From the NCBI GenBank assembly GCA_023421955.1, contig JAEZSE010000034.1, positions 1 through 64,000 of the forward strand: a stretch of DNA of 64,000 bases, in the 5' to 3' direction. Every line of letters begins with the position of its first letter. Position 1 is the stretch's first letter. This document shows positions 1 to 8,193 of the stretch, in pieces. Made by a program: the position numbers and the translations under genes. Under the pieces are notes generated by a model that searched no databases, was not told the origin of the DNA, and was given only the letters and a program-made list of their open reading frames with translations. This DNA comes from Bacillota bacterium (GTDB lineage Bacteria > Bacillota > Clostridia > Christensenellales > UMGS416).

Positions 1-3
1 GTT

Positions 4-384
4 TTGAAGACCACCATTATCATACTGGCCATACTCGTCATCATCACAATCCTGAACACATGCGTGGGTAGTTTCATCCACACCGGCATCCACGAGCTGT
101 TGCCACACATCAAGGATGCAAAGGCCGCCCTGCAAGCTGGGAATCTGGATGAAGCCACCGGCCATGTACGCATACTGAAGGAGAAGTGGGACAAAAAAGA
201 AAGCATCTGGGAAGCTTTTGTGAACCATGAAGAATCGGAGCACGTGGAAACACTCTTGACACGGGTCGATGCGATGCTCACCGCCGGAACACCGGAGCTC
301 ATCCTGCCGGAGCTGGAGGAATTGGAGTTCTTCTTCGAGCACCTAGACGACATGCAGAAATTCATGCCGGAGAACATCTTTTAG
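4..384 (+). CDS. DUF4363-like membrane-anchored protein
   Basis: Short protein of 126 residues with one N-terminal hydrophobic segment (about residues 3-22), then a charged helical region. The layout, with an EAxxHVxxLKEKW-like helix followed by a helix holding a HEESEHVE motif, resembles the DUF4363 family of Gram-positive bacteria, whose function is not known. The start used is TTG near the very edge of the window, so a longer form starting upstream cannot be excluded. The 3' end overlaps, on the opposite strand, the end of a DUF975 fragment. The family call is moderate and rests on overall pattern. Confidence 0.6.
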   Translation: MKTTIIILAILVIITILNTCVGSFIHTGIHELLPHIKDAKAALQAGNLDEATGHVRILKEKWDKKESIWEAFVNHEESEHVETLLTRVDAMLTAGTPELILPELEELEFFFEHLDDMQKFMPENIF

Positions 385-729
385 GCCCTGTGATGGCAGC
401 AGGCCCCGCTCGATGGCAGCCCGCTTAAGATCAAGGTAGGCAATTGTAACCATCATATATGTCATTGGCTGTATCATGACCAAACTGATCACCGGGTTTG
501 CAATCGCCATGGTCGCAGTATAGGTGGATAAATCTCTGGATACCATGAACAGAAAACCCGCGATCAAAGAAATGATTCCAAACGGCAGACTCACCAGGAA
601 TGCCAAGCCAAACAGCCGCCCCTTGTATCCATTGGTGATCTCAATGGACTTCTTAAGTGCCTGCCGCAACGTCATATCCGGATAATCTAGGATAAGAAAG
701 GGCGCAAGCTGATAGGCATATGCCCTCAC
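343..729 (-). pseudogene. Truncated DUF975 membrane protein (C-terminal fragment)
   Basis: The reading frame encodes 128 residues that align with only the C-terminal half of the DUF975 protein just upstream: AYQLAPFLILDYPDMTLRQA against SYSMAPYLVIENPDMTVRQA, then the EIT-GxKGxLF segment and the final IAYLDLKxAAIExGLL motif. The N-terminal half is missing, and the sequence before it runs into a 9-bp perfect hairpin (735-743 with 755-763) and then the end of the complete paralogue. I see no good ribosome binding site. The likely origin is tandem duplication followed by deletion. It could still be expressed as a short protein. Confidence 0.6.
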
Positions 730-734
730 AAACT

Positions 735-763
735 GCTCGGGTGAGCGTGATGCCCACCCGAGC
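735..763. repeat. 9-bp perfect inverted repeat between DUF975 copies
   Basis: GCTCGGGTG at 735-743 pairs perfectly with CACCCGAGC at 755-763 around an 11-nt loop. It lies between the stop of the complete DUF975 gene and the truncated copy. There is no run of T after it on either strand, so it is not a standard intrinsic terminator; it may be a weak one or a scar of the duplication. Confidence 0.5.
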
Positions 764-787
764 TCCAGACATTATGTAAAGAGTTGA

Positions 788-1765
788 TTACAGCTGCGGG
801 CTGTCTTCCTCCATGCCGGTGAATTTATCTCCTTCGGAAGACTGTTCGGCGGGCACACCCACCTGCACCGGCTGGGCGGCCTCGTGGCTTGCATCCACCA
901 TACCATCGACTGCCTGGTAATCAACGACGGGTGCTGGCTCAACCAGCTGGCAGGATTCCTTCAGCAGGCCTTTTTCGATGGCGGCCTGCTTGAGATCCAG
1001 ATAGGCAATTGCCATCATCGCCAGATAGAACGGGAGGATCCAGAGGATCACCGCGGCCAGGCTGGCATAAATGATCCCAAATGACGCCAAGATGGAAGCA
1101 GCCCACGTAAAGCCGATCTGAATCAGCAGAATCAAGAACAACTTGCCTTTGTGGCCTTCGGTGATCTCCATGGACTTCTTCAACGCTTGCCGCACCGTCA
1201 TATCGGGGTTCTCAATCACCAGATAGGGTGCCATGGAGTAGCTTAACGATTTGATCACGCCAGGCACATAAAGCAACAGCGACCACAAAAGCGTCCACAG
1301 CGTGGACCAGGCCGATATACCCAGGTAGCGCTTCCAGTTTTTCTTGAAATCTCCCCAGACCGCCTGCCAGGTCAGCTTGTCGCCACGCACCAGCAGGAGC
1401 ACAGCCTTGTTTGAGCTGACACCCACCGTGGCCGTGGCAATGCCAACAAGCAAGGCCGCCACGCTGAATGCTACCAGCAAAATGAAAAGCACGATGGCTC
1501 CCACAACGAGGAACCCCGCAACGGCAGCGGTCGCTTCGCCCCTGTAGTCATCCATAAACAGCGGGATCGTCATGGCCGGCGCCATTGACAGCATCATGAT
1601 AAACACAAAATAGAACGGAAATATAAACGCCATCAAGACTGAGGAGAACACCATTGACATGGCGGTGAAAACCCCTCCCACCCCCACATACTGGAAGTAG
1701 TTGGTTTTCATTTGCTGCACGGCCTCATGATAAATCTGGCCGACTGTTTTTTGACCACCCTTCAT
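788..1765 (-). CDS. DUF975 family integral membrane protein
   Basis: Integral membrane protein of 325 residues with about six hydrophobic segments. The DUF975 hallmarks are present in order: a long hydrophobic hairpin region, then WTLLWSLLLYVPGVIKSLSYS, the APYLVIENPDMTVRQALKKS motif, EGHKGKLF, and a last membrane segment ending AYLDLKQAAIEKGLL. A soluble acidic/proline tail of about 50 residues follows, which the paralogue at 1864-2673 lacks. The family is of unknown function and is common in Clostridia and Bacilli. The ATG at 1765 is chosen because AAAGGGAG lies 8 nt before it; an in-frame GTG 9 nt upstream is too close to that site. Same-strand paralogues sit on both sides. Confidence 0.85.
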   Translation of the reverse strand: MKGGQKTVGQIYHEAVQQMKTNYFQYVGVGGVFTAMSMVFSSVLMAFIFPFYFVFIMMLSMAPAMTIPLFMDDYRGEATAAVAGFLVVGAIVLFILLVAFSVAALLVGIATATVGVSSNKAVLLLVRGDKLTWQAVWGDFKKNWKRYLGISAWSTLWTLLWSLLLYVPGVIKSLSYSMAPYLVIENPDMTVRQALKKSMEITEGHKGKLFLILLIQIGFTWAASILASFGIIYASLAAVILWILPFYLAMMAIAYLDLKQAAIEKGLLKESCQLVEPAPVVDYQAVDGMVDASHEAAQPVQVGVPAEQSSEGDKFTGMEEDSPQL

Positions 1766-1863
1766 GGCACACACTCCCTTTCATACTATATTGTATCGTC
1801 ATTATATACCTGTTACGTTATTGTTGATAGCGACATTACTCACAATAAGAATATATACAACAA

Positions 1864-2673
1864 TCACCGGGAATCGGCCCCGTCTCCCGCTGGCGTCAAC
1901 AAGCCCTTCTCCATAGCCTCCTGCTCGATCTGGCGATATGCCAGAGAAAACACCAGCAGCGTCATCGGTGTGGCCAGCAGTAGCTTCACCGCCAGCGATC
2001 CCAGCACAGGTACGAGCAGGGACGCCAGCAGCGCCGTCAGCTGGTAAAGCAGCAGGATCAGGTCCAGAGCAAACAACCGGACCTTGTGGCCTTCGGTCAT
2101 CTCAATGGATTTGCGAAGCGCCTGCCGCACGGTCAGCTCCGGGTGCCGCAGCGCCAGGAAAGGGGCCAGCCGGTAGCTGTAGGACTTCACGATGCCGGGC
2201 ACCAAAAACAACAGCGACCAAAGAAACTGCCAGAGAGCCGCCCAAACCGTCACACCGACAAAGCGCCAGAAGCCACGCAGGAAATTGCGGGCAATCGGCC
2301 CGAATGGGGCACGCCTGCCCTCCAAAACATGAAGAGAGGCATCGTAGCCGCCGACGGTTGACGCGGTCTGGAGGATGCCGGTGAGCACACCCAGCACAGC
2401 CCCGATCAACAGATTGAAGCCCAACGCCTCCAGAAGGGGTTGCGCCATTGTCCAAAACTCCTGAATGGTTCCGGCCTGCACCAGCTGCACAACGGACTGG
2501 AAATTGATTCCCACGAAGGCTTTGACCACAATCATCACGATGAACTCCGCCAGGCTAAGCGCCACTGCCACGCCAGACAGCGTCAGCGACGCCAGCGACA
2601 TTGTGCCGAAATGGGCAAACAGCGCTTTTATCGCTTCGTTGTGGATCTGCCAAACAGTCTTCCTTTTGCTCAA
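1864..2673 (-). CDS. DUF975 family integral membrane protein
   Basis: Paralogue of the downstream gene, 269 residues, with the same blocks: WQFLWSLLFLVPGIVKSYSY, APFLALRHPELTVRQALRKS, EMTEGHKVRLF and a C-terminal AYRQIEQEAMEKGLL. The N-terminal segment KTVWQIHNEAIKAL matches KTVGQIYHEAVQQM of its neighbour, which supports recent duplication. The start is TTG, preceded 6 nt upstream by GGAGAAGG. Function unknown; multi-pass membrane protein. It is divergent from the glycosidase gene that follows. Confidence 0.85.
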   Translation of the reverse strand: MSKRKTVWQIHNEAIKALFAHFGTMSLASLTLSGVAVALSLAEFIVMIVVKAFVGINFQSVVQLVQAGTIQEFWTMAQPLLEALGFNLLIGAVLGVLTGILQTASTVGGYDASLHVLEGRRAPFGPIARNFLRGFWRFVGVTVWAALWQFLWSLLFLVPGIVKSYSYRLAPFLALRHPELTVRQALRKSIEMTEGHKVRLFALDLILLLYQLTALLASLLVPVLGSLAVKLLLATPMTLLVFSLAYRQIEQEAMEKGLLTPAGDGADSR

Positions 2674-2793
2674 GGTTAACCTTCTCCATCCTGTTATGCC
2701 GTAAGATTACCACACAATGAAAGCCATTTTCCATGCTTTGCGCACATAAGCCGCTTTTCACTGGGCAAAACCCTCAAAAACACGGCCAAGCAC

Positions 2794-2823
2794 TTGCCAA
2801 CAGCCAGCTGACCGTTATATGAT
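2794..2823 (+). promoter_or_regulatory. Probable sigma-A promoter of the GH3 gene
   Basis: TTGCCA at 2794-2799 and TATGAT at 2818-2823 with 18 bp between them, placed about 30 bp before the glycosidase start. A reasonable vegetative promoter by sequence only. Confidence 0.5.
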
Positions 2824-2853
2824 GTTGAAAGCAAATGGGTTGGAGGCTTCACT

Positions 2854-5016
2854 ATGCAGGAAAAGTACAAAGACACAACGTTAACCTTTGAGGATCGGGC
2901 TGCTGATCTGGTCAGCCGCATGACTTTGGAGGAAAAGATCAGCCAGACCTTGTATATGTCCTCGGCCATCCCGAGGCTCGGAATCCCCGAATACAACTGG
3001 TGGAATGAGTGCCTGCACGGCGTAGCCCGTGGCGGTGTGGCCACGATGTTTCCCCAGGCCATCGGCATGGCGGCCAGTTTTGACGACGACCTGATGTATG
3101 AAGTGGCCGTCGCCATTTCCGATGAGGCCCGTGCCAAGCATCACGAATCCGCCCGGCATCTTGACCGGGAAATCTATAAGGGCCTGACGATGTGGTCGCC
3201 CAACATCAACATCTTCCGCGATCCCCGCTGGGGCCGCGGCCATGAGACCTATGGTGAGGACCCGGTGCTCACCGCCCGCATGGGCAAGGCCTTCATCAAG
3301 GGCCTGCAGGGTGACGACTCCAAGTATCTGAAGACCGTTGCCACCGTGAAGCACTACGCCGTGCACAGCGGCCCGGAAGCGGACCGCCACCAGTTTGACG
3401 CCAAAGCCTCCATCAAGGATATGCGCGAGACCTATCTGCCGGCCTTCAAGGAGTGCGTGAAAGAAGCCGGAGCTTACTCGGTGATGGGTGCCTACAACCG
3501 CACCAACGGTGAACCCTGCTGCGCCAGCCACACGCTGATGAGCGATCTGCTGCGCGGCGAGTGGGGTTTCGACGGCTACTATGTGAGCGACTGCGGCGCA
3601 ATTGACGACTTCCATATGCACCACAAGATCACCGCCGACGGCGCCGAATCGGCAGCCATGGCCATCAAGGAAGGCTGCGACCTCAACTGCGGCTGCACCT
3701 TTGAAAAGCTGATTGACGCGGTGAAGCGCGGCCTGCTCAGCGAAGCCGACATCGAAGTGTGCGTGAAGCGGCTCATGGTGGCCCGCCTGAAGCTAGGCAT
3801 GTTTGATCCCGAACCCATGGTGCCCTACGCGAGCATCCCCTACGAGGTGGTGTGCTGCAACAAGCACCTGGAGCTTTCCCGCGAGATGGCCCGCCGCAGC
3901 CTGGTGCTGCTGAAAAACAACGGCATCCTGCCGCTGGACGCCTCCAAGACCAACTCGATTGCCGTGATCGGCCCCAATGCCGACAACCGCATCGCGCTGT
4001 GGGGCAATTATCACGGCACCGCCGGCGAGCAATACACCGTGCTGGAAGGCGTGCGCATGATCATGCCGGAAGCCCGTGTGTGGTATGCCCAAGGCTGCAT
4101 GCACCGGGGTGAAGCTCCGGAAGCTTCCTGGGGCGAGAAGCCCAATTGGGGCACCGCCGAGGCAATGATTGTAGCCGAGCGGTCCGACGCCGTGGTGCTG
4201 GTGCTTGGTTTGGATGAGCGCTATGAGGGCGAGGAAGGCTCCGCCGGCGGCACCGATGCCGACAAGCACCACATCGCGCTGCCCAAGGCGCAGATCGATC
4301 TGTTTGAGGCGGTGCTCCTGACCGGCAAGCCGGTGATCCTGGTAATGCTGGCGGGCAGCCCCGTGGATATGACGCCCTTCAAGGACCGGGCCGCCGCCAT
4401 CCTGCACGCATGGTACCCCGGTCAGTTCGGCGGCGTGGCCGTCGCAGAGGCGCTGGTGGGCATCTGCAACCCCTCAGGCCGCCTGCCCGTCACGTTCTAC
4501 CAAAGCGACGCCAGCCTGCCGGACATCCGCGACTACTCGATGGATGGCCGCACTTACCGGTTCCTCAATGTGGAGCCCAACTATTCTTTCGGCTATGGCC
4601 TGTCTTACACATCGTTTGAATACTGCTGCCTGAAGCTTCCCAAGGAGCCTGTAAAGGCAGGAGATTCGGTCAAGGTGTCCGTGAAAGTGAAAAACACTGG
4701 CAAGCGCGCTGGCGGCGAGGTTGTCCAGCTTTATCTGAAGGATGATGAAGCCAGCACCCGCGTGCCCCACTGGCAGCTCACTGACTTCCGCCGCGTGGAA
4801 TTGCAGGCCGGAGAGCAGACAGAGATCATTTTTGAGGTGCCCGCCCGCCGCCTGTGCGTGATCACCGATGATGGCCGCACCGTGCTGGAACCCGGTTCGT
4901 TCACCGTGTATGTAGGCGGCAGCCAGCCTGACGCATTGTCCGCGCAGATGATGGGCCGCGCGACGGTCAGCGGTAAGTTTGAAGTGACCGGGGACGCACT
5001 GGAGATGGAGTACTAA
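2854..5016 (+). CDS. Glycoside hydrolase family 3 beta-glycosidase (beta-xylosidase/beta-glucosidase type)
   Basis: A 720-residue cytoplasmic-type GH3 enzyme with no signal peptide. Order of parts: N-terminal (alpha/beta)8 domain with IPEYNWWNECLHG, WSPNINIFRDPRWGRGHETYGEDP and VKHYAVHSGPE motifs; the catalytic nucleophile D246 in GYYVSDCGA; an (alpha/beta)6 domain with LVLLKNNGILPL, IGPNAD and LGLDERYEGEEG; and a C-terminal fibronectin III-like domain (about 590-705). The NWWNE and CLHG signature near residues 48-57 is common in GH3 beta-xylosidases and arabinosidases, so plant oligosaccharides are the likely substrates. GGAGG lies 7 nt before the ATG. It stands alone, bounded by a terminator. 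Exact sugar specificity cannot be read. Confidence 0.93.
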   Translation: MQEKYKDTTLTFEDRAADLVSRMTLEEKISQTLYMSSAIPRLGIPEYNWWNECLHGVARGGVATMFPQAIGMAASFDDDLMYEVAVAISDEARAKHHESARHLDREIYKGLTMWSPNINIFRDPRWGRGHETYGEDPVLTARMGKAFIKGLQGDDSKYLKTVATVKHYAVHSGPEADRHQFDAKASIKDMRETYLPAFKECVKEAGAYSVMGAYNRTNGEPCCASHTLMSDLLRGEWGFDGYYVSDCGAIDDFHMHHKITADGAESAAMAIKEGCDLNCGCTFEKLIDAVKRGLLSEADIEVCVKRLMVARLKLGMFDPEPMVPYASIPYEVVCCNKHLELSREMARRSLVLLKNNGILPLDASKTNSIAVIGPNADNRIALWGNYHGTAGEQYTVLEGVRMIMPEARVWYAQGCMHRGEAPEASWGEKPNWGTAEAMIVAERSDAVVLVLGLDERYEGEEGSAGGTDADKHHIALPKAQIDLFEAVLLTGKPVILVMLAGSPVDMTPFKDRAAAILHAWYPGQFGGVAVAEALVGICNPSGRLPVTFYQSDASLPDIRDYSMDGRTYRFLNVEPNYSFGYGLSYTSFEYCCLKLPKEPVKAGDSVKVSVKVKNTGKRAGGEVVQLYLKDDEASTRVPHWQLTDFRRVELQAGEQTEIIFEVPARRLCVITDDGRTVLEPGSFTVYVGGSQPDALSAQMMGRATVSGKFEVTGDALEMEY

Positions 5017-5052
5017 TCTGAAATCCCCCCCTCATAAAGGCGGGTAGTGAGG

Positions 5053-5087
5053 AACAGGGACGGGTGAAAACCCGCCCCTGTTTTTTG
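5053..5087 (+). terminator. Intrinsic terminator of the GH3 gene
   Basis: CAGGG(A)CGGGT pairs with ACCCG(C)CCCTG around a GAAA loop and is followed by six T, 40-70 bp after the glycosidase stop. Confidence 0.8.
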
Positions 5088-5106
5088 CTTACAAACAGAT
5101 GTCAAG

Positions 5107-5646
5107 TCAAAGCTTTTTGCGTTTAAGCTTCCGGATGCTTCTTATCAGTTGGATGATACAATATCCCAAGGCCCCGTACACCATGACAAGGATTGCTAGA
5201 AGCAAAACAAAGATGGCCGGGTTTGAGGCAGCCGTGTGGGCAAGGTTGGCGGCGTTGAGCACAACCATCGGTGCCTGCGTAACCAATACAGCGGTTGCCA
5301 TCAATAGGATGCTGCGATTGCGGGTGATCAGCGACTCCGGTTCTGTATAGATATCGGGTCTCTCCCCCGAATACTCCTTGCTCCACACATACCAGCCCAT
5401 ACTGCTTTGCAGCAACGCCCAGCCGTCATCCAGGAAGATCTGCCGGTACTCCGGCTTTTCCTGACGCTGGTAATCCACGCAATACCGGATGCGCTTTGAT
5501 TGCCCCCGTTGAAACAGGAAGCTTACCAGCATGCCGTCCATTTGCACAGCATGCCATCCTTCCAACGACATTTCTTCCAGGTAGCGCTCAATCTTGTCAG
5601 GATCCCAGGCAAACCACAGCTTATTCGCCCTCTTATACTCATTCAT
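5107..5646 (-). CDS. DUF2812 membrane protein (third of three)
   Basis: 179 residues. N-terminal soluble DUF2812 domain with its pattern of KLWFAWDPDKIERYLEEMSLEGW, RYCVDYQ and a GWYVWSKEY segment, followed by RPDIYTEPESLITRNR and two transmembrane helices. DUF2812 proteins are usually encoded next to PadR regulators, as here, and their role is unknown. GGAAAGG sits 8 nt before the ATG. It is the last gene of the PadR operon, 21 bp after the previous gene. Confidence 0.87.
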   Translation of the reverse strand: MNEYKRANKLWFAWDPDKIERYLEEMSLEGWHAVQMDGMLVSFLFQRGQSKRIRYCVDYQRQEKPEYRQIFLDDGWALLQSSMGWYVWSKEYSGERPDIYTEPESLITRNRSILLMATAVLVTQAPMVVLNAANLAHTAASNPAIFVLLLAILVMVYGALGYCIIQLIRSIRKLKRKKL

Positions 5647-5667
5647 GGCATTAACCCTTTCCGCCGG

Positions 5668-6204
5668 TCAATTCCGCTTCGCCTTTGCCAGCGTACCCAT
5701 CCCGATGGCCAGCCGGATCACGCCATACAGCAGCACTAAAACAAAGGCGATATACAGGATGAAGACGGCAATCATCACAGGGCCATCCTCCAGCGCCATG
5801 CGGTGCATCATTCGGGCGATGGATGCCTGCATCGCGAGCACCGCGCCCGTGAGGAGCAGAAGGTTACGGCTTCGTTGGATGAGACATTCCTTATCCGTAT
5901 AGATCTCCGGCCGTGCCTCTCCCTGCCTGTATTCCTTGCTCCAAAGATACCAGCCCATCCCTTCATAGAGCAGCTTCCAGCCGGCATCCCGGAATATCAT
6001 CTTGTATTCGGGTGCTACCTGCCGCTGATAGTCCACACAGATACGCGCATTGCCCGGCTCAGCCCGCTCAAAGGAGAAACCTGTGCAAGATGCGTTGACG
6101 CTGCAGATTCTCCAGCCCTGTTGCCTCATCCCCTCAAGGTATGCTTCAATTTTGCCTGACTCCCAGGGCCACCAAAACTTGATACTTCTCTTGATCTCAT
6201 TCAT
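5668..6204 (-). CDS. DUF2812 membrane protein (second of three)
   Basis: 178 residues with the same architecture as its neighbours: FWWPWESGKIEAYLEGMRQQGW at the N-terminus, RICVDYQRQ, GWYLWSKEYRQGEARPEIYTD, then two transmembrane helices. GGAGG lies 9 nt before the ATG. The three copies differ mainly in the membrane part and share the soluble core, which points to tandem gene duplication. Confidence 0.87.
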   Translation of the reverse strand: MNEIKRSIKFWWPWESGKIEAYLEGMRQQGWRICSVNASCTGFSFERAEPGNARICVDYQRQVAPEYKMIFRDAGWKLLYEGMGWYLWSKEYRQGEARPEIYTDKECLIQRSRNLLLLTGAVLAMQASIARMMHRMALEDGPVMIAVFILYIAFVLVLLYGVIRLAIGMGTLAKAKRN

Positions 6205-6237
6205 TACCGACTGCCTCCGTCCTCATCTGACATTTCG

Positions 6238-6777
6238 CTAAAGCACCTTTTGTGATTTTTTATGCTTCAACCGATTGATGCCCACGGCCATGCCAATGAC
6301 GACTCCCGCCTGCAATGCCATACAGAAAGCCCAAACAACGGTCAGCGCCAATGCAAACGATGACTTTTCATCGAGGTTTTGCAGCGTAACGACAGCCATG
6401 GGTAGTTGCGCAGCCAGCACGGCGCTAATCGAAGCCAGGATAGCATTGTTGCGCCGAATCAAAGAGCCATCATCGGTATAGATCTCCGGCCGCACCCCTT
6501 CGTGTGGCATGCTCCAGATATACCAGCCCGATCCGTGATACTCCATCTTCCACCCTGCATCTTGAAATAACGCCTGGTAGTCTGGTTTCATCTTTTCCTG
6601 GTAGTCCAGGCAATACCGCACCTTGGCAGGAGCACGCCGCTCAAAGGTAAAGCTCGCGCATACCCAGCCGGCATTCACCAGCACCCAGCCTTCACCAGCT
6701 TGCTTTTCCAGATAAGCTTCCACCTTGTCGGTCTGCCACGGCCACCACCATAAAATTTTCGTCTGCCTCTCACTCAT
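6238..6777 (-). CDS. DUF2812 membrane protein (first of three)
   Basis: 179 residues with the DUF2812 core (WWWPWQTDKVEAYLEKQAGEGW, RYCLDYQEK, GWYIWSMPHEGVRPEIYTDD) and two C-terminal transmembrane helices. The ATG at 6777 is chosen because AGGTGA lies 5 nt before it; it overlaps the end of the padR-like gene by 8 bp, so the two are translationally linked. An in-frame start 9 nt earlier has no spacing for that site. Confidence 0.88.
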   Translation of the reverse strand: MSERQTKILWWWPWQTDKVEAYLEKQAGEGWVLVNAGWVCASFTFERRAPAKVRYCLDYQEKMKPDYQALFQDAGWKMEYHGSGWYIWSMPHEGVRPEIYTDDGSLIRRNNAILASISAVLAAQLPMAVVTLQNLDEKSSFALALTVVWAFCMALQAGVVIGMAVGINRLKHKKSQKVL

Positions 6778-7102
6778 AAATATCACCTCTTACCTTTTTT
6801 CCATTTTCATATAGCTCCCTGATCCGGGCAGCTTCCGCCTTGAGTAATTCCACACCGGCAGCGGTGATCTGATAGAGCTTGCGCCGCTCCATCTCTGCCA
6901 CAGCCCGGATCAAGCCATCTTTCTCCATGCGGGAAAGCGTGCCATAGACGGTGCCGGCACCAAGGCGAATGCGGTGGTTTGTGAGCTCCTCCACATGCTG
7001 CATGATACCGTAGCCATGGCGCACCTCTCCCAGCGAAAGAAGCATATAGTATGCCGTCTCCGACATAGGCAGGTATTCGTGTTTCAGCTTTTCGATTTCC
7101 AT
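6770..7102 (-). CDS. PadR family transcriptional regulator
   Basis: A 110-residue winged-helix protein of the short PadR type. The family signature is clear: SETAYYMLLSLGEVRHGYGIMQHV, then the recognition region LGAGTVYGTLSRMEKDGLI and the wing ERRKLYQITAAG, with a short C-terminal helix for dimerisation. GGAGG lies 5 nt before the ATG. It leads the operon with three DUF2812 genes and probably represses it. The PadR/DUF2812 pairing is well known; the signal sensed is not. Confidence 0.92.
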   Translation of the reverse strand: MEIEKLKHEYLPMSETAYYMLLSLGEVRHGYGIMQHVEELTNHRIRLGAGTVYGTLSRMEKDGLIRAVAEMERRKLYQITAAGVELLKAEAARIRELYENGKKVRGDIYE

Positions 7103-7111
7103 TGGTTCCTC

Positions 7112-7148
7112 CGTTATAACAAAACGCGTTATATCGCACCTCGTTATA
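7112..7148 (-). promoter_or_regulatory. Three CGTTATA repeats at 15-bp intervals (operator candidate)
   Basis: CGTTATA occurs at 7112, 7127 and 7142, exactly 15 bp apart, between the start of the padR-like gene and its -10 box. The first copy lies inside the perfect palindrome GTTATAAC. The position in the 5' leader just below the transcription start fits a repressor site for the PadR protein, by inference. Confidence 0.5.
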
Positions 7149-7158
7149 CTGTGATGTG

Positions 7159-7188
7159 ATTATATTACTCAGTGATATATCGCGTCAA
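7159..7188 (-). promoter_or_regulatory. Sigma-A promoter of the padR/DUF2812 operon
   Basis: On the minus strand TTGACG (7188-7183) is followed after 18 bp by TATAAT (7164-7159). Transcription would start near 7152. Confidence 0.7.
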
Positions 7189-7296
7189 GATATAGTTTGA
7201 AAATTTCCTCATTGGCAAACAAATTGTTGCTCAAGTTACCGATGGATACAGAGAATCGCGGTACAATACAACCATCAGAAACACGGAGGCATGAAA

Positions 7297-8052
7297 ATGA
7301 AACGCAACATCATCACCATAGACGAAAAGAAATGCAACGGCTGCGGTCTGTGTGCCAGCGCGTGCCACGAAGGCGCGATCCAGATGATCGACGGCAAGGC
7401 CAAGCTCATCAGCGAAAGCTATTGCGACGGTCTGGGCGCATGCCTGCCGGCTTGCCCGGCGGACGCCATCCACATTGAAGAGCGGGAAGCGGCAGCGTTT
7501 GACGCAGCGGCGGTGGAAAAGCACCTGGCCCAAAAGAACAAGCCTGCAGAGCAGCCGAAAGCACAGGCAGCTCATGGCGGTCACGGCACTCTTGCCTGCG
7601 GCTGCCCCGGCACCCACGCCCGATCCATCGAGCGCAAGCCCGCCCAACCTGCGGAAACAGTTGCAACCACACCCGCCGGAGAGCAACCGTCGGAGCTGCG
7701 GCAGTGGCCGGTCCAGATTCAGCTGGTGCCGCCCACCGCGCCCTATCTGAACAACGCCCACCTGCTGGTGGCGGCAGACTGCACCGCCTATGCCAATGCC
7801 AATGTGCACAGCAAGTGGATGAAGGGCCGTGTCACACTGATTGGCTGCCCCAAGCTGGATGACGCAGACTATGCCCAAAAGCTGGAGATGATCCTGCGCA
7901 TGAACGAAATCCAATCACTGACCGTGCTGCGGATGTCGGTGCCCTGCTGCGGCGGCATCGTGCACGCGGCCAAGCAGGCTATGATGAATGCCGGGGTGAT
8001 GATCCCCTGGCAGGTGGTAACCATCGACACCAACGGCGAGATCATCGGCTAA
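7297..8052 (+). CDS. 4Fe-4S ferredoxin-domain protein
   Basis: 251 residues. N-terminal ferredoxin fold with one full cluster motif CNGCGLCASAC and a second, variant one, CDGLGACLPACP. A proline/alanine-rich linker (about 80-130) contains a CGCPGTHAR element. The C-terminal domain has ADCTAYANANVHSKWMKGR, LIGCPKLDD and VPCCGGIVHAA motifs with more cysteines. This matches a widespread family in anaerobes usually annotated as 4Fe-4S binding protein; electron transfer is assumed, the partner is not known. GGAGG lies 7 nt before the ATG at 7297; the ATG 6 nt earlier is too close to it. Stands alone with its own terminator. Confidence 0.85.
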   Translation: MKRNIITIDEKKCNGCGLCASACHEGAIQMIDGKAKLISESYCDGLGACLPACPADAIHIEEREAAAFDAAAVEKHLAQKNKPAEQPKAQAAHGGHGTLACGCPGTHARSIERKPAQPAETVATTPAGEQPSELRQWPVQIQLVPPTAPYLNNAHLLVAADCTAYANANVHSKWMKGRVTLIGCPKLDDADYAQKLEMILRMNEIQSLTVLRMSVPCCGGIVHAAKQAMMNAGVMIPWQVVTIDTNGEIIG

Positions 8053-8063
8053 ACTTTAGCAAG

Positions 8064-8108
8064 GGAAAAGGGCGAGTCATCACGGATGGCCCGCCCTTTC
8101 CGGCATTT
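8064..8108 (+). terminator. Probable intrinsic terminator after the ferredoxin gene
   Basis: AAAGGGCG at 8067-8074 pairs with CGCCCTTT at 8092-8099; the T-rich stretch after it is weak (CATTTTCC). Confidence 0.55.
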
Positions 8109-8161
8109 TCCTATTTAGTAAACCATCCTATTTTCCAGATGCAATCTCATACTGGTTCTGA

Positions 8162-8188
8162 TATAATTCATAAACAGTTTATAGGAGA
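8162..8188 (+). promoter_or_regulatory. -10 box and RBS of the diguanylate cyclase pair
   Basis: TATAAT at 8162-8167, with a poor -35 (ATGCAA, 17 bp upstream), then AGGAGA before the ATG at 8194. The weak -35 could mean activator control, but that is only inference. Confidence 0.45.
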
Positions 8189-8193
8189 CTGGC

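Noticed and set aside
735..763. Perfect hairpin as an intrinsic terminator
   Set aside because: No T-run on either strand; kept only as an inverted repeat.
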